From an uncultured Tenacibaculum sp. (GTDB lineage: Bacteria; Bacteroidota; Bacteroidia; Flavobacteriales; Flavobacteriaceae), in the NCBI GenBank assembly GCA_937922085.1, contig CAKZVD010000058.1:1-38643 (forward strand): a stretch of 38,643 bases of DNA. The letters run 5' to 3'. Position 1 is the stretch's first letter. Every line of letters begins with the position of its first letter. A program made the position numbers and the translations under genes. The notes beneath the pieces are model-generated. The model saw nothing but the letters and a program-made list of their open reading frames with translations, was not told where the DNA came from and made no database searches. Positions 14,705 through 22,712 of the stretch are shown here, piece after piece.

Positions 14705-16312
14705 ATGAAAAAACCTATAGCTATCGCTAAATTAAGTGAATTAGATAATAAACAACCAGTTCACGCATTAGTAAATGGATTAGATTTGGTAATCGTTAAG
14801 TTTGATGAAGAGGTATCGGTTCTTTATGGAAGATGTTTACATAGAGGAGCTTTAATGGCAGATGGTCATGTAGAAGGGGAAAATCTTATTTGTGGAGTAC
14901 ATGGTTGGGATTATCGTGTAGATTCTGGAGTTTCAGAATATAATAATAAAGAAGTATTACATAAGTTTTCTACTAAAATTGAAAATGACGATTTATTTGT
15001 AGATGAATTTGAAATAGATGCTTATTTAGTTACCAATCCGCAACCTTTTAATAGAGAAGAATATTTAGGAGCTTATGCAGATACGCATCCTGAAGATACA
15101 GAACCTTACACAGGTTATATTAAAGAATTAGCTAAAAACGGACTTAAAAATTTAGGTCATCATGGTTTTTCAGCTTCAATGGGGGTAGATAGAAATACAT
15201 TACCTAAATGGAATGATATTCAGTTTTTACCAGCTCAGTTAGCAACAAGACCTTTGTTAGATGAAGAAGAAGTAGCAACAAAAGTTGTGATAGGTCCTAA
15301 AGCAAAAAAACCATTGGTATTAGATATACCACTTTTTGTTAGTGATATGAGTTTTGGAGCCTTGTCTAGAGAGGCAAAAATAGCTTTATCTAAAGGAGCA
15401 CAAATGGCAGGAACAGGGATTTGTTCTGGAGAAGGAGGAATGTTACCAGAAGAACAAGCTAGTAATTCTAAATATTTTTATGAATTAGCATCTGCTCAAT
15501 TTGGTTTTTCTTGGGATAAGTTAGAGAATGTACAAGCATTTCATTTTAAAGCAGGCCAAGGAGCAAAAACAGGAACAGGGGGTCATTTACCAGGCACTAA
15601 GGTAAGTAAAGAAATAGCTGAAGTTAGAGGTTTAAAGCAAGGAGAAACAGCAATATCACCAGCAGCAAACCCTAACTTTCATACAGCACAAGATTTTAAA
15701 GATTTTGGAGATAAAGTAAGAGAACGTACTGGAGGTATTCCAATAGGTTTTAAGTTGGCAGCAAGCCATATAGAAAAAGACATTCAATTTGCATTAGATG
15801 CAGGTGTAGATTATATTATTTTAGATGGAAGAGGTGGAGGAACAGGTTCTGCACCTACCATTTTAAGAGATAATATTAACGTACCAACTATTCCTGCTTT
15901 AGCAAGAGCTCGTAAATACTTAGATAAAGTAGGAGCTAAAGATGTAACATTGGTTATAACTGGAGGTTTACGTGTAGCAGAAGATTTTGCAAAAGCAATG
16001 ATGTTAGGAGCAGATGCTATAGCGGTATCAAACTCGGCATTACAAGCGATTGGTTGTTTAGGAATGAGAGCTTGTGGTAGTAATAACTGTCCTGTAGGAA
16101 TTGCGACTCAAAAAGAATCTTTACGTAGTAGGTTACTTATAGAATCTTCTGCAAAGCAATTATATAATTACTTTACAGCAACTAATGATTTAATAAAGGT
16201 AGTAGCTCGCTCTTGTGGTTATGATGATGTTACTAAGTTTAATAGATATGATTTATCTACTTTTAATCAAGATATGCATAAACTAACAGGAATTAATTAT
16301 GCGGGTGTTTAA
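14705..16312 (+). CDS. Rieske domain fused to FMN-dependent glutamate synthase-type domain
   Basis: A 535-residue cytoplasmic fusion. The N-terminal domain (about 1-105) is a Rieske [2Fe-2S] fold: CLH with Cys44/His46 and CGVH with Cys63/His66. Residues about 165-520 match the FMN-binding glutamate synthase core: PLFVSDMSFGALSREAK, GTGICSGEGGMLPEE, GQGAKTGTGGHLPG, ILDGRGGGTGSAPT, ITGGLRVAEDF. A cysteine set (Cys451, Cys457, Cys462; spacing 5 and 4) matches the [3Fe-4S] site of GltS. The amidotransferase domain that makes ammonia from glutamine is absent, so classical glutamate synthesis is not assured. Glutamate synthase-domain proteins of this short type often have unknown substrates. The Rieske domain may feed electrons to the FMN/3Fe-4S centre. 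Its stop overlaps the next gene by 14 bp. Confidence 0.9.
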   Translation: MKKPIAIAKLSELDNKQPVHALVNGLDLVIVKFDEEVSVLYGRCLHRGALMADGHVEGENLICGVHGWDYRVDSGVSEYNNKEVLHKFSTKIENDDLFVDEFEIDAYLVTNPQPFNREEYLGAYADTHPEDTEPYTGYIKELAKNGLKNLGHHGFSASMGVDRNTLPKWNDIQFLPAQLATRPLLDEEEVATKVVIGPKAKKPLVLDIPLFVSDMSFGALSREAKIALSKGAQMAGTGICSGEGGMLPEEQASNSKYFYELASAQFGFSWDKLENVQAFHFKAGQGAKTGTGGHLPGTKVSKEIAEVRGLKQGETAISPAANPNFHTAQDFKDFGDKVRERTGGIPIGFKLAASHIEKDIQFALDAGVDYIILDGRGGGTGSAPTILRDNINVPTIPALARARKYLDKVGAKDVTLVITGGLRVAEDFAKAMMLGADAIAVSNSALQAIGCLGMRACGSNNCPVGIATQKESLRSRLLIESSAKQLYNYFTATNDLIKVVARSCGYDDVTKFNRYDLSTFNQDMHKLTGINYAGV

Positions 16313-16810
16313 AAGAGTCTTAATTCTCTTTTTCTTTATAACTTTTCAATCGGTAATATCTCAAGAAAATGAATACCAACAAGAGAAAAGTATTCTTGTT
16401 GGTTTTGGACCAACATTAGAATTAGATCAAAATCTTTACGGAATAAATGCAAGAATTTATTATGGGGTAAATGAAAGTTTTTGTTTTGGACCCGAAGTTT
16501 CTTATTTCCCTTTTCAGAAAATAGGAGAAAAAGACGAGGAATCTATAGTAGATTTAAATTTTAACGCACATTATATAATAGAACTTAATGAAAACATTGG
16601 GCTTTATCCACTATCGGGAGTAAACTATACAATAGAAATCGAACGTAGTTTTGAGTACGAAAAACAAGAAAAAGATTTCGGATTAAACTATGGAGCAGGT
16701 ATGCATTATAAATTGAAGGACTTATTTCTTTTGTAGAATTTAAAGGAATTATAGGGGCTTTAAGAGATGAATTTTTAACTACAGGTATCATTTTTAACAT
16801 TCCAATTTAA
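16299..16810 (+). pseudogene. Small outer-membrane beta-barrel-like protein, C-terminus frameshifted
   Basis: ATG at 16299 lies inside the last codons of the previous gene. Residues 1-20 are a signal peptide (FFFITFQSVISQ). The rest alternates hydrophobic and polar residues (ILVGFGPTLELDQNLYGINA, YYGVNESFCFGPEVSYFP, NAHYIIELNENIGLYPLSG), as in small OmpA/OmpW-like barrels. The frame stops at 16736 after KLKDLFLL. A different frame continues from about 16725 with SFVEFKGIIGALRDEF and a barrel-like end, TGIIFNIPI, to a TAA at 16808-16810. A one-base deletion (or sequencing error) near 16722-16730 explains this. The intact protein would be about 170 residues. The broken product lacks its terminal barrel strands and is unlikely to assemble. 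Confidence 0.7.
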
Positions 16811-16815
16811 AGATA

Positions 16816-18225
16816 ATGAAAACTATACAATTTTACGGCGCAGATTGGTGTCCAGATTGCCAACGTGCAAAAGCATTTTTAAAAGAAAATAATATTGATT
16901 TTAACTTTATAGATGTAGATTTAGACAAAGAAGCTACAGCTAAAGTAGAAGGAATTAATAATGGTAAACGTATTATACCAACTGTAATTATTAACGACAA
17001 ACCATTAACGAATCCAGATAACAGTGTATTGGCTTCTGTTTTAGGAATAAACAAAGAGGGGAGAGTTCTTTTATATGGAGCAGGTTGGTGTCCAGATTGC
17101 CAACGCGCAAAAAGTTATTTACAAAGCAATGAAATTAATTTTCAATATATAGAAGTAGATAAACACGATTGGGCTGCTAAAAAGGTAGAAGGTATTAATA
17201 ATGGAAAACGTATTATACCTACCATTCTTATAAATGATAAAAGTTATACCAACCCAGATAATTCAATTTTAAAAGAGGTTTTAAAAATAGGTCAAGAATC
17301 AGAGCAAAAAGTATTCGACAGTATTATTGTAGGAGCGGGAGCAGCAGGATTAACGACAGCTATTTATGTACAACGTGATCGGTTTAGTTCTTTAATATTA
17401 GAAAAGAAAAACATTGGAGGGAATGCTTTTTTAACTGAAAAAATAGAAAACTATCCAGGTTTTACAAATATTTCTGGGCCAGATTTAATGCAGAAAATGG
17501 CAGAACAAGCCAAAGTATATGGGGCAGAAATACAAACAGGTGTTTCAGTAAATAAGATTTCTAAAGAAGGAAATTTATTTTATATAGAAACCAATATGGG
17601 GCAATACAAAAGTAAATCAGTTGTATTATCAGTAGGTTCTACTTACAGAAAATTAGGAATTGGTAATGAAGAAGAACTTGTAGGAGCTGGTATTCATTTT
17701 TGTGCTACTTGCGATGGTGCTTTTTATAGAGATAGAGAAGTAATTGTAATTGGTGGAGGAAATAGCGCATTAGAAGAAGGAATTTTCTTAGCGAGTTTTT
17801 GTAAAAAAGTAATCATCGTAAATCGTAATGAAACTTTTTCAGCATCAGAAACATACATAGAAAAACTTCCATCTATAAAAAATATAGAAGTATTATCTAA
17901 TAAAGAATCTTTAGAATTTTTGAAAAATGAGGAAGACAATTTCAAAGGTTTAAAAATAAAAGATAAGGTAACAGGAGAAATTGAAGAGGTTATAGCAGAT
18001 GGTGCTTTTATTTTTATAGGTTTAATACCAAATACCGATTTTATAAAAGGACAAGTAGCATTAAATAAACAGAATTTTATTACAACCAATGGATTAGCAG
18101 AAACTTCTGTAGAAGGAATTTTTGCAGCAGGAGATTGTAGAGAAGGAGCTATTGCACAAGTAGCAGCAGCAACAGGTGAAGGAGTATTAGCAAGCTATGG
18201 TGTTAGAGATTATTTAAAAAACTAA
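16816..18225 (+). CDS. Double glutaredoxin-like domain fused to thioredoxin reductase
   Basis: A 469-residue cytoplasmic flavoprotein. Two tandem glutaredoxin-like domains repeat at an exact 80-residue spacing, each with WCPDC (Cys12/Cys15 and Cys92/Cys95) and a VEGINNGKRIIPT loop with the cis-Pro. Residues about 165-469 are a thioredoxin reductase: FAD motif GAGAAG (173-178), redox pair CATC (Cys296/Cys299), dinucleotide motif GGGNSA (313-318), and the C-terminal FAAGDCREG. The usual HRRxxxR that holds the NADPH 2'-phosphate is replaced by NRNETFS (336-342), so NADH or another donor is possible. The fusion would be a self-contained dithiol relay, comparable in plan to AhpF. It begins 5 bp after the frameshifted upstream gene and ends 12 bp before mscS-like. 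Confidence 0.9.
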   Translation: MKTIQFYGADWCPDCQRAKAFLKENNIDFNFIDVDLDKEATAKVEGINNGKRIIPTVIINDKPLTNPDNSVLASVLGINKEGRVLLYGAGWCPDCQRAKSYLQSNEINFQYIEVDKHDWAAKKVEGINNGKRIIPTILINDKSYTNPDNSILKEVLKIGQESEQKVFDSIIVGAGAAGLTTAIYVQRDRFSSLILEKKNIGGNAFLTEKIENYPGFTNISGPDLMQKMAEQAKVYGAEIQTGVSVNKISKEGNLFYIETNMGQYKSKSVVLSVGSTYRKLGIGNEEELVGAGIHFCATCDGAFYRDREVIVIGGGNSALEEGIFLASFCKKVIIVNRNETFSASETYIEKLPSIKNIEVLSNKESLEFLKNEEDNFKGLKIKDKVTGEIEEVIADGAFIFIGLIPNTDFIKGQVALNKQNFITTNGLAETSVEGIFAAGDCREGAIAQVAAATGEGVLASYGVRDYLKN

Positions 18226-18237
18226 AAAAAATAATCA

Positions 18238-19218
18238 ATGACTAAATTATTGCAAGTTAATACAGTATTGATTTTAGTGAGTTTTGTTTTACTATTTATG
18301 TTAGTAGGTTTTATTATAAAAAAACGTGCTAGATTAAATAAGCCAGTAGTTGCTCCTAAAATAATGCGGTATCTAGTATTACCTACAGCGTTAATTTATT
18401 CATTTTGTTTATTTGTTTTTGAATGGTCTAGAACGCATACTCCAGTAAAAGTAACCGAAACTATTTTAATCATATTCGGTATTTCGTTCTTAATTCAAAT
18501 GTTAAATCATTTACTTTTTTCAAAAGATAATATTCTAACACAGAAAGAAACAATACCAAAGTTAGGAAGAGATATTATTCAATTTACATTGGTAACTATT
18601 TCTAGTGCATTTGTTTTTTCTGCTATTTGGGGATTCGATTTAGGGCATTTATTAACAGCACTTGGTGTAGGTTCTTTTGTATTAGGCTTGGCATTACAAG
18701 AACCTTTAGGAAACTTATTTAATGGAATTGCTTTATTAATAGCAAAAACATTTGAAAAAGGAGATTGGGTAGAAATAGGGAACGATACAGGTAAAATAGT
18801 AGATATAAATTGGCGATCTGTAAAAATTGTGAGTCGTTTTAATGAGTTAATTATTATACCCAATAATGCTTTAGGAAAAGAACGAATTAAAAACTTAAGT
18901 AGGCCTAGTAAAATTCATGCAGAATTAATTAAGATAGGTTTTTCTTATAAAGACAATCCTAAGAAAGTAAAGAAAGTACTTGTTAAAGTAACAGAAAACT
19001 TAGAAGGGATATTAAAAAAACCAACACCAGCAGCAGTAACGCTTTCTTATGAGAACTTTTATATTAATTATGGATTGAAGTTTTTTATGAAAGATTATGA
19101 AGATCAAATTTTATTAAAAGATAAAATTATGACAGAAATATATGATGTTGCTAAAGAAAATAATTTAACAATTCCTTACCCTATTCAGGAATTACATATT
19201 AAAAATAATGATGACTAA
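18238..19218 (+). CDS. MscS-type mechanosensitive ion channel
   Basis: A 326-residue inner-membrane protein with four hydrophobic helices (about 8-28, 44-64, 75-93 and 110-165). The pore-lining helix region reads LLTALGVGSFVLGLALQEPLGNLFNGIALL, with Gly/Ala packing typical of TM3 in MscS. The beta domain follows (GDWVEIGNDTGKIVDINWRSVKIVSRFNELIIIPNN), and then the alpha-beta C-terminal part. Such channels release solutes during osmotic downshock. Within this cluster it may also take part in ion or redox stress. The 3' end overlaps the next ORF by 11 bp, so the two are translationally coupled. Confidence 0.92.
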   Translation: MTKLLQVNTVLILVSFVLLFMLVGFIIKKRARLNKPVVAPKIMRYLVLPTALIYSFCLFVFEWSRTHTPVKVTETILIIFGISFLIQMLNHLLFSKDNILTQKETIPKLGRDIIQFTLVTISSAFVFSAIWGFDLGHLLTALGVGSFVLGLALQEPLGNLFNGIALLIAKTFEKGDWVEIGNDTGKIVDINWRSVKIVSRFNELIIIPNNALGKERIKNLSRPSKIHAELIKIGFSYKDNPKKVKKVLVKVTENLEGILKKPTPAAVTLSYENFYINYGLKFFMKDYEDQILLKDKIMTEIYDVAKENNLTIPYPIQELHIKNNDD

Positions 19219-19600
19219 CTGGTATTTACCTATTACTGTAGTTCCTGGAATTGGACTATTGATTTTATCAACCTCTAATCTGATGATTACTTTGAGTGGT
19301 GAACTCAATAATTTAATAGCATCGAAAAACAGTGAAGAATCCAATGCTATAATTGCACGTAAACTTATTCAATTAAAAACATTGAATAGAACTATGGTCT
19401 TTTTTTATTTAGCAGTTGCTTGTTTAGCAATTGCAGCTTTAATAGGAGCATTACAATTAGGATTTAGTGAAAAAGTAGTCTTATATACAAGTGTTATGGG
19501 GATAGTTACAATGTTGTTAGGGCTACTTTTTTTAATAAAATATTCTTACAAAGCAGTAAGTATAAGACAAGATCAATTTAAAAATTCTCTTAACCAATAA
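19208..19600 (+). CDS. DUF2721-like small membrane protein
   Basis: A 130-residue protein with three hydrophobic helices: PITVVPGIGLLILSTSNLMI at the start, and two near 70-90 and 100-115. The N-terminal pattern (VPGIGLLILSTSNLMITLSGEL) and length fit DUF2721, a family without known function. It starts with ATGATG inside the end of the channel gene and is followed 11 bp later by the Rieske-ThDP gene. The coupling suggests it works with the channel, but no mechanism is shown by the sequence. Confidence 0.75.
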   Translation: MMTNWYLPITVVPGIGLLILSTSNLMITLSGELNNLIASKNSEESNAIIARKLIQLKTLNRTMVFFYLAVACLAIAALIGALQLGFSEKVVLYTSVMGIVTMLLGLLFLIKYSYKAVSIRQDQFKNSLNQ

Positions 19601-19611
19601 AACAATTTTTA

Positions 19612-21561
19612 ATGAAAAAAACAGTAAAATGGTATAAAGTACTTAACAAAAAAGAATCCTTACCAGAAGGACGTGTACAAACAGTTACTGCTGGTCATCA
19701 AGGAATTTGTTTAACACATTTTGAGGGTAAATTTTCAGCCTTAGATAACAAATGTCCGCATCAAGGAGGTCCATTAGGAGAAGGTTCTATCGAAAATGGA
19801 ATGTTACGTTGCCCTTGGCATGGTTGGGGTTTTAATCCTTGCACAGGACTACCACCTGGAGGATATGATGATGGAATAAAAACATTTGAGGTAAAAGAAG
19901 AAGGAGACGCTATTTATGTTGGAGTAGAAGAGGAAGAAGCGCATCAAGATACTATTTCTGATGTAATGATTGAAACGATGGTAAATTGGGGTGTAAATAC
20001 AGCTTTTGGTATGGTAGGACATTCTAATTTAGGGGTTGCAAATGCAATGATGCGTTTAGAAGAACAGGGGAAATTTCAATTTTTTGGTATTCGTCATGAA
20101 GGAGCAGCAGCTTTTGCAGCTTCAGCATACGGTAAATTAATGGGTAAACCAGCTGCATGTTTTGGTATTGCAGGTCCAGGTTCTACTAATATGTTTACGG
20201 GAATGTGGGACGCAAAAGTAGATAGATCTCCAATGTTGGCAATTTCTGGACAAGTAAACACACAGGTAATGGGAACAGGTTCTTTTCAGGAAGTTGATTT
20301 AGTAGGTGCTTTTCAAACCGTAGCTAATTTTAATCACGCAGTACAAGAAAGTTCTAAACATAGTGAGTTAATGAGTTTGGCTATAAAGAGTGCTTTATTA
20401 AATAGAGATGTATCGCATATTACATTTCCAGATGAAGTTGCTTTTTTACCAAAACCTAAAGATGAAGAAGCGCAAACACCTGAAGGACGTATTACACCTA
20501 TGAATATTTCGCCTCCAAGGCAAATGGTAGCAAAAGCAGTAGAAATGCTTAAAGATGCAAAACAACCTGCTATTATTGTTGGTCATGGAGCCCGTTTTCA
20601 TATGGAAGCAATTACTGCTTTTGCAGAAAAATTACAATGTCCAGTAATTACCACCTTTAAAGGAAAAGGATTGATAGCTGATCATCATGCACTAGGTTGT
20701 GGTGTATTAGGACGAAGTGGAACACCTATTGCTTCTTGGTTTATGAATGAAAGTGATTTGTTAATTGTTTTTGGGGCCTCGTTCTCTAATCATACAGGAA
20801 TTACACCTAAGAAACCAATAATACAAGTAGATTACGATCCAACAGCATTAAGTAAGTTTCATAAAATAGATGCTGCTTTATGGGGAGAAATATCGGAAAC
20901 ACTTGCAATTATAGAAGAACAAACGAAAGGCAAGTTAAACACCATAGACCGACGTGATGAAATTGCAAATAGATGGGCAATTTGGAGAGAAGAGAAAGAA
21001 AGCAGATTACAAGACGAAAGTAAAATAGGATTAAGTTCGATAGCTGTTTTTAATGCAATGAACGAAGTGGTTCCTGAAAATGCTGTAATAGCAGTAGATG
21101 TAGGAAATAACACCTATTCTTTTGGTCGTTATTTTGAACCTAAAAATCAATCAATATTAATGTCTGGTTACTTAGGTTCTATAGGGTTTTCTTTACCAGC
21201 AGCTATGGGAGCATGGGCAGCAAAAGGAAAAGAAAGACCTATTTGGTCTGTTTCTGGAGATGGAGGATTTGGTCAATACTTAGGAGAAATGATGACTTTA
21301 GTTAAATATAACATGAATATTAAACATGTATTACTTAATAATTCAGAACTAGGAAAAATATCTAAAGAACAAAAAGCAGCAGAATTAGATGTTTGGAAAA
21401 CAGATTTACATAATGTGAATTTTTCGAAATATGCAGAAAATTGTGGGGCATTAGGTATTAGAGTAACTAAGAAAGAAGAATTAATTCCAGCTTTAGAAAA
21501 ATTAAAAGCACATAACGGACCTGCTTTATTAGAAATAATTACAGACGCAAAACTGATATAA
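19612..21561 (+). CDS. Rieske domain fused to ThDP-dependent enzyme (pyruvate oxidase/acetolactate synthase type)
   Basis: A 649-residue cytoplasmic fusion. Residues about 5-105 form a Rieske [2Fe-2S] domain with CPH (Cys48/His50) and CPWH (Cys67/His70). The remainder has the three-domain ThDP architecture. The N-terminal pyrimidine-binding part has the activating glutamate Glu163 in IRHEGAAAFAA and the GIAGPGSTNM stretch. The middle domain has AIIVGHGARF. The pyrophosphate domain has GDG (549-551), 24 residues, then NN (576-577), as the ThDP motif requires. Overall it resembles pyruvate oxidase (PoxB-like) or acetolactate synthase families. The fused Rieske centre suggests that electrons from decarboxylation pass to an Fe-S carrier. 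Substrate and acceptor are unknown. The gene is 11 bp after the DUF2721 gene and 14 bp before the YHS gene. Confidence 0.9.
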   Translation: MKKTVKWYKVLNKKESLPEGRVQTVTAGHQGICLTHFEGKFSALDNKCPHQGGPLGEGSIENGMLRCPWHGWGFNPCTGLPPGGYDDGIKTFEVKEEGDAIYVGVEEEEAHQDTISDVMIETMVNWGVNTAFGMVGHSNLGVANAMMRLEEQGKFQFFGIRHEGAAAFAASAYGKLMGKPAACFGIAGPGSTNMFTGMWDAKVDRSPMLAISGQVNTQVMGTGSFQEVDLVGAFQTVANFNHAVQESSKHSELMSLAIKSALLNRDVSHITFPDEVAFLPKPKDEEAQTPEGRITPMNISPPRQMVAKAVEMLKDAKQPAIIVGHGARFHMEAITAFAEKLQCPVITTFKGKGLIADHHALGCGVLGRSGTPIASWFMNESDLLIVFGASFSNHTGITPKKPIIQVDYDPTALSKFHKIDAALWGEISETLAIIEEQTKGKLNTIDRRDEIANRWAIWREEKESRLQDESKIGLSSIAVFNAMNEVVPENAVIAVDVGNNTYSFGRYFEPKNQSILMSGYLGSIGFSLPAAMGAWAAKGKERPIWSVSGDGGFGQYLGEMMTLVKYNMNIKHVLLNNSELGKISKEQKAAELDVWKTDLHNVNFSKYAENCGALGIRVTKKEELIPALEKLKAHNGPALLEIITDAKLI

Positions 21562-21575
21562 TCAATCAAACAAGG

Positions 21576-21962
21576 ATGAAACAAAATTTAAAAAATGGAA
21601 TAGCAGGGCAAGGATATGATGTCGTATCTTTTTTTAAAGGAGCACCAACAAAAGGAAATCAAACCTATACTTCAAATTATGATGGAGGGTCTTTTTATTT
21701 TCAATCATTAGAAAATAAAGAAAAATTTGAATTAGAACCTCAAAACTTTGCTCCACAATATGGAGGGTATTGTGCTATTGCTATGTCAGAAGGAGCAGCG
21801 GCAGACCCTAATCCTAAAAGTTGGGAGGTAAGAGAAGGTAAATTATATTTCTTTACTCGAAAGCTTTTTGGAATTATTGATGCAAAACGTCAGTGGGTTA
21901 AAAATCCTATAGAATTAAGGGGGTTAGCAGATGCTGAATGGAAGAAAATGAATGGAAAATAA
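21576..21962 (+). CDS. YHS-domain protein
   Basis: A 128-residue protein without a signal peptide. It shows GYDVVSFFKGAPTKG, YFQSLENKEKFELEPQNFAP, QYGGYCAIAMSEGAAADPNP and REGKLYFF, the pattern of stand-alone YHS-domain proteins. These are often encoded with metal or redox genes and are suspected of metal binding. The PQYGGYCA segment holds its only cysteine. It follows the Rieske-ThDP gene by 14 bp and precedes the OsmC gene by 51 bp, so it belongs to the same transcript. Confidence 0.85.
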   Translation: MKQNLKNGIAGQGYDVVSFFKGAPTKGNQTYTSNYDGGSFYFQSLENKEKFELEPQNFAPQYGGYCAIAMSEGAAADPNPKSWEVREGKLYFFTRKLFGIIDAKRQWVKNPIELRGLADAEWKKMNGK

Positions 21963-22013
21963 ACCTAAATCGTATTTAGATTAGGTGTAGTAATCAATAT
22001 AAAATTATTAAAA

Positions 22014-22469
22014 ATGGAAAATACACATTTAGAAACATTTAAAGCTGAGGCAGAAGGAAGAGGATGGTCTACTGAAATAAGCATTACAGATACACAGTGG
22101 ATTCTTAAAACGGATGAACCTATTGAAGAAGGAGGGTCAAATACAGGCCCTAATCCTATGCAGTTTTTTATTGCTTCTTTAGCTGGTTGTCAAAATGAAC
22201 AAGCTCAAGTTGTTGCAGGAGAGCTCTCTTTAAGTATGACTCAAATTGATATAAAAGTTGAAATTGATTTAGATCTTTCTGGTTTTATGGGAGAGTCAGA
22301 TACTTCAAATGGAAGCTACAAAAATGTGCGACTAGAAGCTTTAGTATCAGGAGAAGTAACAGATGAGCAAGTTAAAATTATTGGTCAAAAAGTAGATAGC
22401 CGTTGCCCTATTTTAGGTTTGCTACGTACTAGTGGTTGTGAGATTAAAAGTAGTTGGAGTAAAAAATAA
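22014..22469 (+). CDS. OsmC/Ohr-family peroxide-related protein
   Basis: A 151-residue cytoplasmic protein. The two family cysteines are Cys59 in SLAGCQNEQ and Cys131 in SRCPI, and the domain opening GGSNTGPNPMQFFIASLAGC is typical of OsmC-like proteins. The family reduces organic hydroperoxides using thiol reductants. The glutaredoxin-thioredoxin reductase fusion encoded upstream could supply electrons; that link is inferred. Length is normal and no damage is seen. It is the last intact gene before a 243-bp gap that holds a channel remnant. Confidence 0.87.
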   Translation: MENTHLETFKAEAEGRGWSTEISITDTQWILKTDEPIEEGGSNTGPNPMQFFIASLAGCQNEQAQVVAGELSLSMTQIDIKVEIDLDLSGFMGESDTSNGSYKNVRLEALVSGEVTDEQVKIIGQKVDSRCPILGLLRTSGCEIKSSWSKK

Positions 22470-22548
22470 AAGAGGTAAACCTATAATTTATCCTAGGGCC
22501 ATTATTAAGGTTCTTTTATTTAAGAATTATAGGAAGAATTCTTTTTAA

Positions 22549-22705
22549 GGTTATTCATTTCAGTTAATTGATGGCTACTCTGGTTATAGTTTTTATTATT
22601 TCAGTTTCATAAGCATTACTACTGTTGGTTATGAATATGATAGAACAATTTTACTTGACTATTGTTACCGATACTCTTGTAGAGAAATATATTAATACAA
22701 AATAA
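22549..22705 (+). pseudogene. Remnant of a two-helix K+ channel (Ion_trans_2-like)
   Basis: In frame from 22549 the sequence reads FQLIDGYSG and then FYYFSFISITTVGYEYDR. That is the pore helix and selectivity filter TTVGY of potassium channels, with Glu where Gly usually follows. A shift of one frame near 22650 continues with FYLTIVTDTLVEKYINTK and a TAA at 22703-22705, which looks like the following inner helix. There is no start and the first helix is missing, so the gene is dead. The remnant lies between the OsmC gene and the antiporter. The call rests on one short motif. Confidence 0.45.
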
Positions 22706-22712
22706 AAATACA

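Noticed and set aside
16719..16736. Programmed -1 frameshift in the outer-membrane gene
   Set aside because: No slippery heptamer or downstream stem is visible, so a mutation or sequence error is the simpler reading.
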